A stretch of 64,000 nucleotides of DNA, from assembly GCA_948567375.1 (NCBI GenBank), contig OX419756.1, forward strand, positions 59,534,333-59,598,332, written 5' to 3'. Shown here piece after piece: positions 12,000 through 22,091 of the stretch. The first letter of the stretch is position 1. Each line of letters begins with the position of its first letter. The notes beneath the pieces are model-generated. The model was given only the letters and a program-made list of their open reading frames with translations. It was not told the origin of the DNA and searched no databases. The translations under genes were made by a program, and so were the position numbers. The stretch is from Lunularia cruciata. Taxonomy: Eukaryota > Streptophyta > Marchantiopsida > Lunulariales > Lunulariaceae.

Positions 12000-14249
12000 C
12001 ATAATTACCTATAGGTTGATTAGGCTCCTTGCACATGTTAAGGAAAGTCTCTCCCTAAGATAATTTGAAATTACACACTCTAGACATAAAACTACAAAGG
12101 TCTATACAACACCAAGGTCACTCCTCCTCAACTATATACAACTATTAGTGTACTCCTCCTGAAATATAGCACTCCTTCTTAAGTATTTCCAACTCAAAAT
12201 GCCTAAAACCAAGAGTAAAGTCTACAACTAAGAAGGAATTTGATGTATCCCTCACTCCAAAGTCCTCAAAGTAAAAGAGTTCCTTCTTTGTGAGCTGAAC
12301 TACCCTTAGCCTAGGGCTTGGCTGTGAAGAACTACCTTTGCCTTTAAAATCCTTAAAGAGGCAGTATGATTTTGCTTTATTCCCTACTCTCTTTAATAAG
12401 TAGGTCTTGTAGACTTCTATAAACTTGTGACACAAGGGCTTGTTTAACCAAATTGACAAGTGATTCACCTTCTCTTCTTTGTGGGTCTTGCCTTTTAGTC
12501 TCTAATCTCATGCATAGAATTTGAGCTCATGTATGTTCACCTTGAGTTCTCACAATTGCACTTTTCTTGTAGCCTCTCCATGAAGAAATGTATGACCTCT
12601 TCCAACTAGTGTAGTGTTTTACACTTTTCTTCCTTCAACTATTGGGTCCACCCCTCTTGTAATTCCTCTTTCTTTTGGTTACTTTTTTCTTGCCTCGCTC
12701 TTGCTTTCTTTCTCCAACTCCTTGAACACTATTACTTCCTTTTAGTATTCACATATTTACAAATCTTAAGTCACAATCTTGACATAAGTGCTCTCTAGTT
12801 CATTTTGAGTGCTTTCAAACTCTTCATCTTTGCTGTAAAATTGGTCATCATGATGTTATTGCCTGTAATGTGCTCCAATAGAGCCTTTGCTTGTCTCTAG
12901 TTGGTATGCTCTCAACTCTTCTTGTAGGAAGAAAACCAAATCCCTTGTTTTCTTCCTCAATATGATCTTGGTCTCCTTCCCTAGTGGCATTCCACCTCTT
13001 AATTTTGTTATTCTCATGCACCAACATATTTACCTTCTTGGCCTCTTATTTTATAGGTCTCTAACCTTGGTTGCTTCTTCCTTGACAAAATCCTCCTTGG
13101 CATTCCTAGCATAGGCTTGCTTGTGTATGTTGCACATATGTGGTGTAATCCACAATGTCAGGGCACCCAACTTGATACTAAAGTAGAAAATCTCTATTAG
13201 TTGTAGTATTGCTCCAACTAAGTCAACAACAAAGTGGGTACACTCCTTCACAAGTATTGATATTTAGGGAATCAAACCTTCCCAAACTTGGTATGTAATA
13301 TTGGTGTAGGATATGAAGCATCAACTTCTGTATCCACCTTCTCTTCTTTGGAATGGTCTATGATCTGTTCCTCTTTAGTTTGCAAGACTTTGGCATCACA
13401 TTACATGTTGGACCAAAGTCTTTTGTTTTGCAAGTGCTTAGTGTGGACTTGCCCTTTTCTTATCTCTTGCTTCTTGAATGGGACTGAGGTTTGCACCCTC
13501 TTGTGGTATAATCTCTTCTTGCATCTCTATTTTAGGTCCGTTTATGTACTCCTTTGCTTCTTGATCTTCTTGTTTGGAAGCAGATTGTGTATTCTCCCAT
13601 TGCACCTCCTCTCCTCTTGCTCTTGATGTGGATGCTTGTAATTTGTTGGATCTCTATGCTTCCTCTTTGTCTTCTTCATCTTCCTCCTTGTTACCCTCTA
13701 TCTTACTCCTTAGTACACTATACTCTTTGTAATAGACAAGGACGCATCTACTACTTGTGTGTTGGACCCCACTTTCTTTGTGGATTTTTTCTCCTTCTTT
13801 TGTATGTTCTTATTTCTTTTGGAAAATTTCAAAATGATCTCTTGTTCCACCAATACAAACCTTCCAAATATTACAAATATGGCATTTTCATCTTGATACT
13901 TCTTGATTAAAGTTCTTCCTTTGGGTTGGTTGTCATAGTATAGTGGAAATGGTTTGGGAATTCCTTCCTTTCCTTCTTTGTTAGAAAATTCATCTCCATG
14001 TAGAAATGGATGTCAAATAGTGCTAGGTATGTGGCACCTCAATACTCCTCAAAATCTCAATGTGATTTGCTTGCTTGCCAATAAAACATATGCACCCAAT
14101 TCATTGCTACTCATTGATACATGTATTTGAAGAATACTAATTGGTTTTGGTTAAATAGCTAGTTCACTTATGCTTGAACAATTTCATAAATGCTTCCATG
14201 ATGGACTTCATGTTTGGGTCTTTGTAATTAGCCACATTCCACCTATTAT
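12000..14249 (-). pseudogene. decayed coding remnant with coiled coil, copy 2
   Basis: Unrecognised gene related in layout to 4240-6420. The minus strand is Lys/Glu-rich with coiled-coil-like segments and a basic Ser/Lys-rich region at about 13620-13830. The best open piece is 12145-12468 (107 codons). Near 14000-14240 the minus strand reads as a fragment with MWNVANYKDPN-like and LFNQNQLVFFKYM-like wording, apparently an N-terminal domain. The chromovirus A1 is inserted at its right edge (target duplication TCTTT). Matching minus-strand material seems to resume at 20074, so the element originally continued there. Numerous stops make it a pseudogene. It could be a retrotransposon-borne or host gene family; I see no diagnostic motif. 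Confidence 0.4.
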
Positions 14250-14254
14250 TCTTT

Positions 14255-14680
14255 TGTAACAACATGGAGTTTAACAATGAAGTTAGTAGGGCTAACAAAG
14301 TAGCAAATAAGACAAATTAATCTAGAATATTCCAAAAGTATGTAGGAAAGTTTTTGGGAAGCTTCCCAACTAGCTTAGCTTGCACCCTAAGTAGATAGCT
14401 TTTAGAAGGAAGCTTTTAGAAGCTACCAACTAGCTTAGCTTGCACGCCAAATAAGTGACTTCTAGAAGGAAGGTTCTTGAGAAGCTTCCTAGTTAACTTG
14501 GCTTGCATTCCAAGAAAGTGCTTCAAGGAAGCTTCTTGAGAAGTTTCTCAAGAGCCTTGTATGTTCCTTATAAATACAAGTCCCATAGCTCATGCTAGGC
14601 ATCTAGAGTTTATCCACATTCAAGTGTCATAATGTGATCTTCTAGTATCCTATTTCTCTCTTTGGTTTTGGTCTCTTACA
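14255..14680 (+). repeat. 5' LTR of A1
   Basis: Starts TGTAACAACATGG and ends GGTCTCTTACA, 426 bp. U3 has about three imperfect direct repeats of about 62 bp, each with TTAGCTTGCA and GAAGCTTC-type palindromes. A TATA box, TATAAATA, lies at 14569-14576, about 105 bp from the LTR end. Confidence 0.93.
14569..14576 (+). promoter_or_regulatory. TATA box of LTR-A
   Basis: TATAAATA within the 5' LTR; other A copies have TTTAAATA or TATTTATA (complement) at the same place. It follows the U3 repeat array and would set the start of the genomic RNA. Confidence 0.6.
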
Positions 14681-14681
14681 T

Positions 14682-14693
14682 TGGTATAAGAGC
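14682..14693 (+). other. primer-binding site, initiator Met tRNA type
   Basis: TGGTATAAGAGC, one base from the common plant primer site TGGTATCAGAGC, placed one base after the LTR end. It would prime minus-strand DNA synthesis from the tRNA-iMet 3' end. Confidence 0.88.
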
Positions 14694-15105
14694 AAAAATG
14701 GGATGGATGGAATTTATGAATCACCAAATCCACTTCCACCAAACCATTGGGACTTTTGTGTCCAAGTACAACCCAAGCACCATTTCACAAAATTCATCAC
14801 CTTGCGCTTTGGGTAAGATTTTCTACATATGATCACCTTATCTAAAAAACCCTTGGTGCTTCCGGTTGTAACTTATGGAGAACAATGGACGTGTTGCATC
14901 TATGTGTTAATAAATTAGATAAATTGGAGATAGTCTCATAGAGTAGTAGTCATGGCAGCGATGCCCAAAGTTATCCTTGCTATGCAGCAACAAATTGAGC
15001 ATCTTACTTAATTGTTGGATGAACAAGATCATCAATGACAAGAATAGGTGGAGAGAGCACCTGTTTGAGAGAGGGAAGAGCGCATTTGGTTTCAAAAACC
15101 TAAGG
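14694..15105 (+). pseudogene. gag leader and N-terminal part, A1
   Basis: The sequence after the primer site matches the start of A3 (58561 onward: ATTTATGAATCACCAAATCC-type text) and, in reverse, A2 at about 49200-49515. It covers the untranslated leader and N-terminal gag, ending at TTTGGTTTCAAAAACCTAAG, where the sense-strand gag abruptly stops and the inverted segment begins. Reading frames are broken. Confidence 0.6.
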
Positions 15106-15625
15106 TATCTAAAGGTAACTGCATGGCTTCCTCCAAGTCTTTGAGTTCATGCATAATTACTTCCAATCTGGTGCGTGACTTCAAGCCTCTCACAAACCGA
15201 TCTAGAGTCTCTCTATCTAGTATATCTAGAATTTGCATAATGGTGTTTTGGAATTGAGTGATATAGCTTCTTATAGAGCCAATCTAGTTCAATCCTGCCA
15301 ACCTATCTTGTGCAACTTGTGTGGCATTTATGGCTTGGAACCACCCAATTATTGCACTCTTGAATTCTTCCCATGTTAAGATTAGCATAAAAAAACTGTT
15401 GCTTGGCTTGTTTTACTTGAAATTGTCACTACAGTTTTGCCACTCTATCCAATTGGGTTGAGGCCAAAAGAGTTTATCTCCTTTCATCTTGAAGGTTTGT
15501 TGCCTTGAAGTAAGGCTTGCAATCAAACACAAAATTTCCATTGCACCAAGGAAGGTTTTTGCCTTCAAATACCTTAGGTTCTGGAGACCAAATGCACTCT
15601 TCCCTCTATAGCCTTGCAATTGGCT
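15106..15625 (-). pseudogene. gag core lying inverted inside A1
   Basis: Although A1 is a plus-strand element, its gag core reads on the minus strand. From about 15600 downward one sees YLKAKTFLGAMEILCLIA, later FVRGLKSRTRLEVIMHELKD and LEEAMQLPL, the typical retrotransposon gag core. The same region in A2 is co-oriented with its own pol, so the inversion is specific to A1. The segment carries its own copy of the flanking text (GCATTTGG...CCTAAGGTAT), so the junction is an inverted duplication rather than a simple flip. The zinc knuckle and nearly all of the protease that should follow are missing. Confidence 0.8.
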
Positions 15626-15745
15626 TCCTCCAAGGTTCAATTTGATTGGACCCAATCACAAATTAAAGTACAACACCAAAATAAGAATTTCCCATTAGGT
15701 TGTTTGGCATCTTTGAGTAAGACATCTAAGAATAGTCCGTCCTAA

Positions 15746-15985
15746 GATGAGAAGTTTGTAGGGAAAGTAGCCATAGAGCAACCTTTGAAGAAAGAGAAGT
15801 CCCAAGAAGGGAAGTTTGTAAGGAAAGTAGCCAAAGAGTAAGCTTTGAAGGAAGTGACGTCCCAAGATGGCAAGTTTATCAAGAAAGCAGCCATAGAGCA
15901 AGCTTTGAAGGAAGATAAGTCCTTAGATGGGATGTTTGTCAATGAAGCAGCTATAGAGCAAGCTTTGGAAGAAGATAAGTCTATT
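15746..15985 (+). repeat. 4 x 60-bp in-frame tandem repeat before RT
   Basis: Four consecutive 60-bp units at 15746, 15806, 15866 and 15926, each coding for 20 residues of the type D-G-K-F-V-x-K-x-A-I-E-Q-A-L-K-E-D-K-S. One unit has a stop. It lies where the linker between protease and reverse transcriptase should be. A2 has a related but shorter version on the minus strand around 47870-47975, so copy number varies between elements. Role unknown; a charged flexible or helical spacer is likely. Confidence 0.85.
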
Positions 15986-16059
15986 TTTGTGGTGTGAATC
16001 AAACCAATTGCACAAGGAAAATTTGAGGAAAGTCATGAGCCTCAGCAAGCAATGGTTAA

Positions 16060-16895
16060 TGAAATAGTTTAAGAGTTTGTTGACTTGTTTCCAAATGATC
16101 TACCAAAGGGATTACCCTTTGATTGTGGTATGCCCTTCAAAATTGAGTTGTTACTAGGGAGTACTCCAATGAGTAGACCAATCTATTGGCTCTCACCAAA
16201 GGAATTGGAGGAGTTGCAAATAATAGTTATGGAGTTGTTGGAGAAGGATTTCTTATGACATTACATTTCCTTGGGGAGCATGGGTACTATTTGTTCCAAA
16301 GAAGGATGGAAGACTTTGTTTCTGTATTGATTATCGTGCGCTCAGTAAATAGACTATGAAGAATGCATACCCCTTGCCTTGAGTTGATGACTTGCTTGAT
16401 CAATTGAGTGGAGTATGATACTTCTCCAAGTTGGATCTTTGTAGTAGCTACTGGCAGATCCTTATTGATAGGGAGATGTGCAAAAGACTACCTTTTGCAC
16501 AATGTATGGATATTTTGAGTGGAGGGTTTTGCCTTTTGGACTCACTAATGCTCCAATAGTCTTCATGAATCAGATGCATCAAGTGTTGGATGGACTATTG
16601 GATTGATACGTGGTGGTGTTCTTGGATGATATCTTAATCTATAGCAAGATAGAGGCAAAACAGGTGAATCAAGTGCAAGAAGTCCTAAGACAACTATGAC
16701 AATGGAAGTTTTATTACAAGAAGTCAAAAGGTGCCTTTTGGCAGAAGGAAGGTACCTTCTTGGGTCACAAGATCTCATTAGAGAGAATCAAGATGGAAGA
16801 GGAGAAAATCAAGACCATCACTGATTGGCCTAGTCCAAAGGATGCTATTGAAGTACATGCATTTATTGGATTGGCTAGTTTTATCGATGATTCAT
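16060..16895 (+). pseudogene. reverse transcriptase domain, A1
   Basis: Fragments in shifting frames give, in order, EFVDLFPNDLPKGLPF, the MSRPIYWLSPKELEELQ entry, [57 protein letters not shown], then VVFLDDILIYSK with an intact FLDD catalytic motif, and GHKISLERIKMEEEKI. This is the standard Ty3/gypsy RT layout. Several stops and at least two frameshifts inactivate it. Confidence 0.93.
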
Positions 16896-16899
16896 CCAC

Positions 16900-17410
16900 T
16901 ACTATGCTCATTTGGCCGTACCATTGACTGATCCCTTAGGGAAGAACTTGAGCTTTCAATGGACCAACAAGCACAAAGAAACATTCCAGAAGTTGAAACC
17001 TATGGTGTCTTCAAGACCAATCCTTCAACCATAGGACACTCAACTACCATGTGTGGTTGATTTTGATGCTTCTAACTCTACAATTGGAGTCATGTTGCAA
17101 CAATAATTCACAAATGGATTGCATCTCATTGCCTTTGTGTCTCACAGACTAAATATAGCGGAAAGAAATTACTCTACTTGAGATGAAGAACAACTAGTGA
17201 TGGTATATGCAACCAAGGTATGGAGAAATTATCTCTTGGGAAAACAAGTGGTCATGCAAATTGATCACAAGCCCTTGTTGCAGACACTACATTTGGAACA
17301 CATGAAGAGTTGACATCATTAATGGGAGGAACAACTACAGCTACTTGACATCAAACTTGAGTACAAACCCGGTGAATTCCATGTCATCCTTGATGCCCTA
17401 TCACAATGAC
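16900..17410 (+). pseudogene. RNase H domain, A1
   Basis: Visible pieces are FQWTNKHKETFQKLK, VVDFDASNSTIGVMLQQ (first catalytic Asp), HLIAFVSHRLNIAERNYS, VWRNYLLGKQVVMQIDHKPL and EYKPGEFHVILDALS, the usual gypsy RNase H signature ending in a DALSR-like motif. Stops interrupt it. It continues directly from RT and leads into integrase. Confidence 0.9.
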
Positions 17411-17499
17411 CTAATTTGAAGTCTCTTCCTCTCATCACGATAGCAATTACAACAATGTCAGTTGATTGAGTCCAAAGTCAAAATTGAGTTTAAGGTAGC

Positions 17500-19410
17500 T
17501 CTACAACAAGATCTATTCTTTTAGATGGTACAAGGTCATCTTGCAACATGTAACAAGGAGTACAACAACTTCTCCTACAAGGAAGGCCTTCTATTCTATG
17601 AGAACCGGATTTATGTTCCAACCAAGGGAGATCTCCAACTTGTGCACCTCCAAGAAGCCCATGAATTACCAATCGCTGGTCACATGAGTGTGGACAAGAC
17701 CTTGGGTACCCTTCAACGCCAATGGTAGTGGTCCAACATGACACAAGATGTTTGAGAGTTTGTCAAATCATGTGAAAGTTGCCAATGCAACAAGGCCATC
17801 AACCAGAAGCTGAGTGGACTCCTTCAACCACTTCTCATTCCATCCACTCAATGGGAACATGTGAACTTGGATCTCATCACATCCTTGCCCAAGTCAAAGC
17901 AAGGACACACAACAATCATGGTGTTTGTGGATAAGCTTAGTAAGCAAATCCACTTAGCACCCACCTTTGATACAATGGATGCTCTATGAGCCGGCTTGTC
18001 TCTCACCCAGGATGAACCTTTGATGGCTATTATGGTAGCGCACCATGGACTGAGAAGGTAAGGAACTCCAACTCCATCATACTCCTCCAAGGCTAACACT
18101 CCAAGACTCAAGACATTGCTCACTAGAGAACTCAATGAGAGAGAGCTAGTTGCAAATGAAAGGATGATGAGTACCTCCTCACCCCTTGTTTATATACTTG
18201 TGAAATAGTTACGTACCAAAGTTACTAATTACCGTAGTAACTCAAGTTACTAGACTAAAAGTCAAGTAAAGTCAAAAAGTAGAAAGGAATATCCATTCAC
18301 ATGGGCATATTCCCCTAAGCATGTGGTCTTATCTTGACCCAACCACTAAGTCAAGGATTCCTTCACATGGGCTATCCTTGGACTAAAGAAGAATCCAAAA
18401 CAAAAAGGCTTGCGGGCCCAAGAGTTCTCAACTCTTTCCTCAAAGCCAAACACCTAGGAATAATACCAAGTCAACACACTAAAATCCAAAATAGTGGTGC
18501 TCATTTTCTACTTCCTCTAAAGTAAATTCCCCTCTATCTTAGCTATGACTAACTTTAGCTAACCATGACTAATATAGAACCATCCTTTATCTCTATATAA
18601 ATAATATCTCTTAAGTACTTGTAATACCAAGCTAAATATCACAATACCATACACATGCACAAATGGGTGTTACAGCTCTAACCTTAGTGCAAATCTACTT
18701 TGACAATGTCTTTAAGCATCATGGGATGTCACATGTACTCATCTCCGACAGTGATCCTTGATTTAGTGGAAAGTTTTGGCAAGCACTCTTCTAGATACTC
18801 AACACCAAGCTTGCTTTGTCTATGGCCTATCATCCTCAAACTAATAGAATTGAACATGCAAACCGTACCTTGGAGGATATGTTGTATGCCTTTGTCAATG
18901 TCCACCATACCAATTGGTATGAATGTCTTGCAAGTGTAGAATTTGCCTCTAATAATTCCAAATAGGCAAGCATTGGATTTTCTCCTTTCTTTCTCAATTT
19001 TGACCAAGATCTGCTTGTTCCAAATTCCCTTCTTAATCCTCCTCCATCTCAAGTCCTCATACTTCAACCTTCTTGACCACCTTATCTCAATCCCTCCAAC
19101 AAGCCAAATCTCATCTCCTTATTGCTCAAAATTGGCAAAAACAATATGTGGATCACCATTGTTGTGATTTAAGCTTTCAAGTTGGTGATAAGGTCATGCT
19201 CTCATCCAATAATCTCTCTCTTCCACTTGATACCCAAGTTTGTAAACTTACCCCTAATTGGATAGGACCCTTTAATATCATCCAAATTGTTTGTCTTGTT
19301 GCTTATTGACTTGCCTTGCCTTCTTATATGCACATCCATCCTGCCTTTCATATTTCCAAGTTGAAACCCTTTGTTCCTAACCCCTCTTCTTTTTCCTCTT
19401 GAGTCCAACC
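17500..19410 (+). pseudogene. integrase, A1, split by a solo LTR
   Basis: The N-terminal zinc-binding part reads HLQEAHELPIAGHMSVDKTL and CESCQCNKA (H-H-C-C). The catalytic core begins WEHVNLDLITSLPKSKQGH and IMVFVDKLSKQIHLAP, giving the first Asp. At 17987 a 688-bp solo LTR interrupts. The core resumes at 18675 with HHGMSHVLISDSDP-like and AYHPQTNRIEHANRTLED-like text, then the C-terminal part with VGDKVMLSSNNLSL and IGPFNIIQ. Stops and shifts are frequent. The split gives an insertion order: A1 first, then the LTR. Confidence 0.9.
17987..18674 (+). mobile_element. solo LTR, family C, nested in A1 integrase
   Basis: A 688-bp insert that starts TGAGCCGGCTTG and ends GGTGTTACA, flanked by a perfect 6-bp duplication GCTCTA (17981-17986 and 18675-18680). 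Removing it restores continuity of the integrase similarity. A TATA-like CTATATAAATAA lies near its 3' end (about 18591), so it points right. I see no second copy in this window. Whether its parent was copia or gypsy cannot be told. Confidence 0.88.
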
Positions 19411-19419
19411 TCCTCCTCC

Positions 19420-19620
19420 TCCTATCCCTGTCAATGATCATGAGGAGTATGAAGTTGATCATATCCTTGCACGTCACCATATTCAACCAAGCCGTCGACA
19501 ACATACGGAGTACAAGGTCCTTTGGAAAGGCTATCCATTTCATGATGCCACATGGAAACCTCTTTCTCATCTCCAAAATGCACAACTGGCCATCCAAGAG
19601 TTTGAAGCTTCAGTGCAATG
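19420..19620 (+). pseudogene. chromodomain at integrase C-terminus, A1
   Basis: The frame reads DHEEYEVDHILARHHI, then EYKVLWKGYPFHDATWKPL and LQNAQLAIQEFE. This matches the chromodomain pattern: aromatic residues of the methyl-lysine cage (Y of EYEV, W of LWKGY, W of ATW) followed by a C-terminal helix. In chromoviruses it directs integration toward marked chromatin. It ends just before the polypurine tract. The block itself is nearly free of stops. Confidence 0.92.
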
Positions 19621-19636
19621 AGGACATCACCAACTA

Positions 19637-19647
19637 GCGGTGGGGAA
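19637..19647 (+). other. polypurine tract, A1
   Basis: GCGGTGGGGAA two bases before the 3' LTR, where the plus-strand primer is expected. The 3' fragment at 25085-26401 has GGGGAGA at the same position. Confidence 0.75.
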
Positions 19648-19649
19648 TG

Positions 19650-20068
19650 TGTAACAATATGGAGTTTAGCAATGAAGTTAGTAGGGCTTACAAAGTAGCA
19701 TAAATTAAATAAGACAATTAGGCTAGAATATTCCAAAAATATCTAAGAATCTTCTTGGGAAGCTTCTTGTCTAGCTTAGGTTGCACTCCAAGTAGGTAGC
19801 TTCTAGAAGCTTCTAACTAGCTTAGAGTAAGTAAGTTAGTGACTAGCCAAGTAAGCAACTTCAAGAAAGAAGCTTCACAATTAACTTGGCTTGCACTCCA
19901 AGAAAATGGCTCAAGGAAGCTTCTTGAGAAGCTTCACAAGGTCCTTGTATGCTCCTTTTAAATACAAGAGCCAAAGCTCATGCTATGCATTTAGAGTTTA
20001 CCCACATTCAAGTGTCCCAATGTGATCTTCCATTCTCCTATTTCTCTCCTCGGTTTTGGTCTTTCATA
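19650..20068 (+). repeat. 3' LTR of A1
   Basis: Starts TGTAACAATATGG and ends GGTCTTTCATA; 419 bp, aligned along its length with the 5' LTR but with many substitutions and indels. Followed immediately by the target duplication TCTTT. Confidence 0.93.
19801..19813. promoter_or_regulatory. three-unit heat-shock-element match in A1 3' LTR
   Basis: TTCTAGAAGCTTC, three alternating units with 2-nt spacing, upstream of the TATA-like TTTAAATA of the LTR. Confidence 0.45.
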
Positions 20069-20073
20069 TCTTT

Positions 20074-20640
20074 GATCTCTTTGTGTTGAAGATAGTCTTG
20101 ATTTCCTCTATCAAATTTCTATCAACAAACTTGGTATCTAGAGTCATTGCTCCTATAATTCCTACGTAGAGATGAGTACCATTCACCAAGTTCCTCCATC
20201 CAATTGTAACGGTTTCTTCTCAATCCTCCCAATATATTTCCTCTCTTGCACTTTGTTTTCATGGATGATTGCAAAATCACTCAACTCTTAGCTCCAAAGC
20301 AAGAACGCCAAATTTTTGCTCTAAATAACATCAATCATGTAGTGGGTATCCCACATGTTCATTGGACGGGCTCAAAGAATGGCCTTGAGGACCTTCTTAT
20401 AGTTTATGGGAGAACACACCATGTTGCTTATTTGAGCAAAAGGAGTTCAAGTTCTTAGGGTAAACTACTTTGACTGCAAAATACAAATTTGAATGCTACA
20501 CAAATCTAAAGGTTGAGTGCCTTGAATGTATGTGAAATGTCAAGGAAATCCTACTTGATCAACTCCAAATGCATTATGACCTTCTAAAAAGTGGAATTGG
20601 TTGATGAATTTATAGCTTTTGAATTTATAGTCAGTTTTCC
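20074..20640 (-). pseudogene. probable continuation of coiled-coil remnant copy 2
   Basis: Directly beyond the A1 target duplication the minus strand again gives Glu/Lys-rich broken frames (for example ENKVQERKYIGRIEKKPL). The composition and strand match 12000-14249, so this is likely the part upstream of the insertion. No domain is recognised, and the right edge is arbitrary. Confidence 0.35.
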
Positions 20641-21399
20641 TAGTCACTCTTCAATACTTTGGGGGTTCAAGACCTGACAATAACTTGTCTTTTGTACATG
20701 CAAAACACTTGTTAGACAACAAATTGTTCTTTCTTTCACTTATTCCATCCTCAACTAGTTGTCACTCTCCCACATGCAAAACTACTTGTTGAAAGCTAAC
20801 AATAGTCTTGAACATAATAGCCCCTTGATGCCAATTCCTTGCCTAGTCGGCGGTACATTCAATTTTCTATATGACCTTTCCGTACAAATACCTTTGGGTA
20901 TTAATATTTTCTAGTTCAAAGGCACTTGGTTCTAAGTGGTTTTGATTCATTCTCCTTCATTCAGAGTGCATTACACTTCACACTCTTGTCTTGATGATAT
21001 GACTCTTTTGTGACACAACTAAGAGTACCACACTTACTAAGGAAGTTGTCCTTGTAAACAATACACTACTTTGCCTCATCTTAGCACATAAGGATGGTTT
21101 TATCAAAAATAGTAAATTGAAAAATAGTAAAAATGTGAGTACAATCTTGTAAAACTAATTATACCATAGCATGCAATATTGGATTAATATAATATATTTC
21201 TACTGAAGTAAAAAAATTATTTATATTTATATTTAGATTATTTGTACATTGAGATACTTTAATTTTATATAAAGCAAGTTTGACCTAGAAAAATCACTAA
21301 AAATAGGAGTAGTTAGAAGATATATATGAACTTTATTATAAACTTGGACCGTGAGCTATTGAAAAACCTTCTTTGAGATTGAGTAAATTAATCTATACA

Positions 21400-21459
21400 T
21401 TAGTTTGGTTGGTTGAGAAGCTAAATTTAAGTTATTAGCTTCTCAACCAACCAAGCTAA
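21400..21459. repeat. hairpin, 25-bp arms
   Basis: Arms at 21400-21424 and 21435-21459 are reverse complements with one mismatch (core TTGGTTGGTTGAGAAGCTAA), loop 10 nt. Confidence 0.9.
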
Positions 21460-22040
21460 CTTTTTACCTATCTTGAAAAAACATGTTAAGATGCCTTGTA
21501 TCATATTCACATATAAAGTTTATTACATTGAAATCTTAGTGAATCTCTTTCCCTAATCTGTCTATCATTTGTCTTCAATAATACTAAATATGTTTTAAAA
21601 TGTAAAAAACATTTTTATCAATATATATTATTTTAAATAGTATGTAATTAAAATCATAAGTTGTAAAATTTTATTAATTTATAAATAAATACTTAAATTG
21701 ATAGTATTTGAATAAATAATGATAAGCATATGAATGATATGATACAAAGGTGATAATCCAATACCTTAACATTTCAACTAAATAGTAATTAAGATAAGCT
21801 ACAATGTAAAAAAAAAAATTTTAAGTATTGGTTTTATATTTAACTTTTGTATATAAAGATCTATAATGTGGATTGTGAAAAATTAGGTCCAAGTGTTTAA
21901 CAATCAAACTAATATTTGAAGCTAGATGAATTGATAATGATATTGGAATACACATAAATTCTTATCATGAGACAAAAAAAAATCAAACCCTTGAAATAAA
22001 TATGATTAAAAATAAAAGGACACCTTAGTCCAATATGATA

Positions 22041-22091
22041 TGACACCATAGGCCAATATGTCCAATATTTACATATTGGCCTATGGTGTCA
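22041..22091. repeat. perfect hairpin, 20-bp arms
   Basis: TGACACCATAGGCCAATATG at 22041-22060 is the exact complement of 22072-22091, loop 11 nt; the flanks extend the symmetry imperfectly. Confidence 0.92.

Larger units (their letters stand above)
14255..20068 (+). mobile_element. A1: Ty3/gypsy chromovirus with both LTRs
   Basis: A 5.8-kb retrotransposon bounded by LTRs at 14255-14680 and 19650-20068 and flanked by a perfect 5-bp target duplication TCTTT (14250-14254 and 20069-20073). In order it holds a primer-binding site, the start of gag, an inverted gag core, a tandem-repeat linker, RT, RNase H, integrase (split by a solo LTR), a chromodomain and a polypurine tract. The pol order RT-RH-IN plus chromodomain defines a Ty3/gypsy chromovirus. 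Stops and shifts throughout, and visible divergence between the two LTRs, show an old dead copy. It landed in the coiled-coil remnant on its left. Confidence 0.93.

Noticed and set aside
15746..15985. 60-bp period array considered as a CRISPR-like array
   Set aside because: Repeats are contiguous and coding, with no spacers; the context is a plant retrotransposon.
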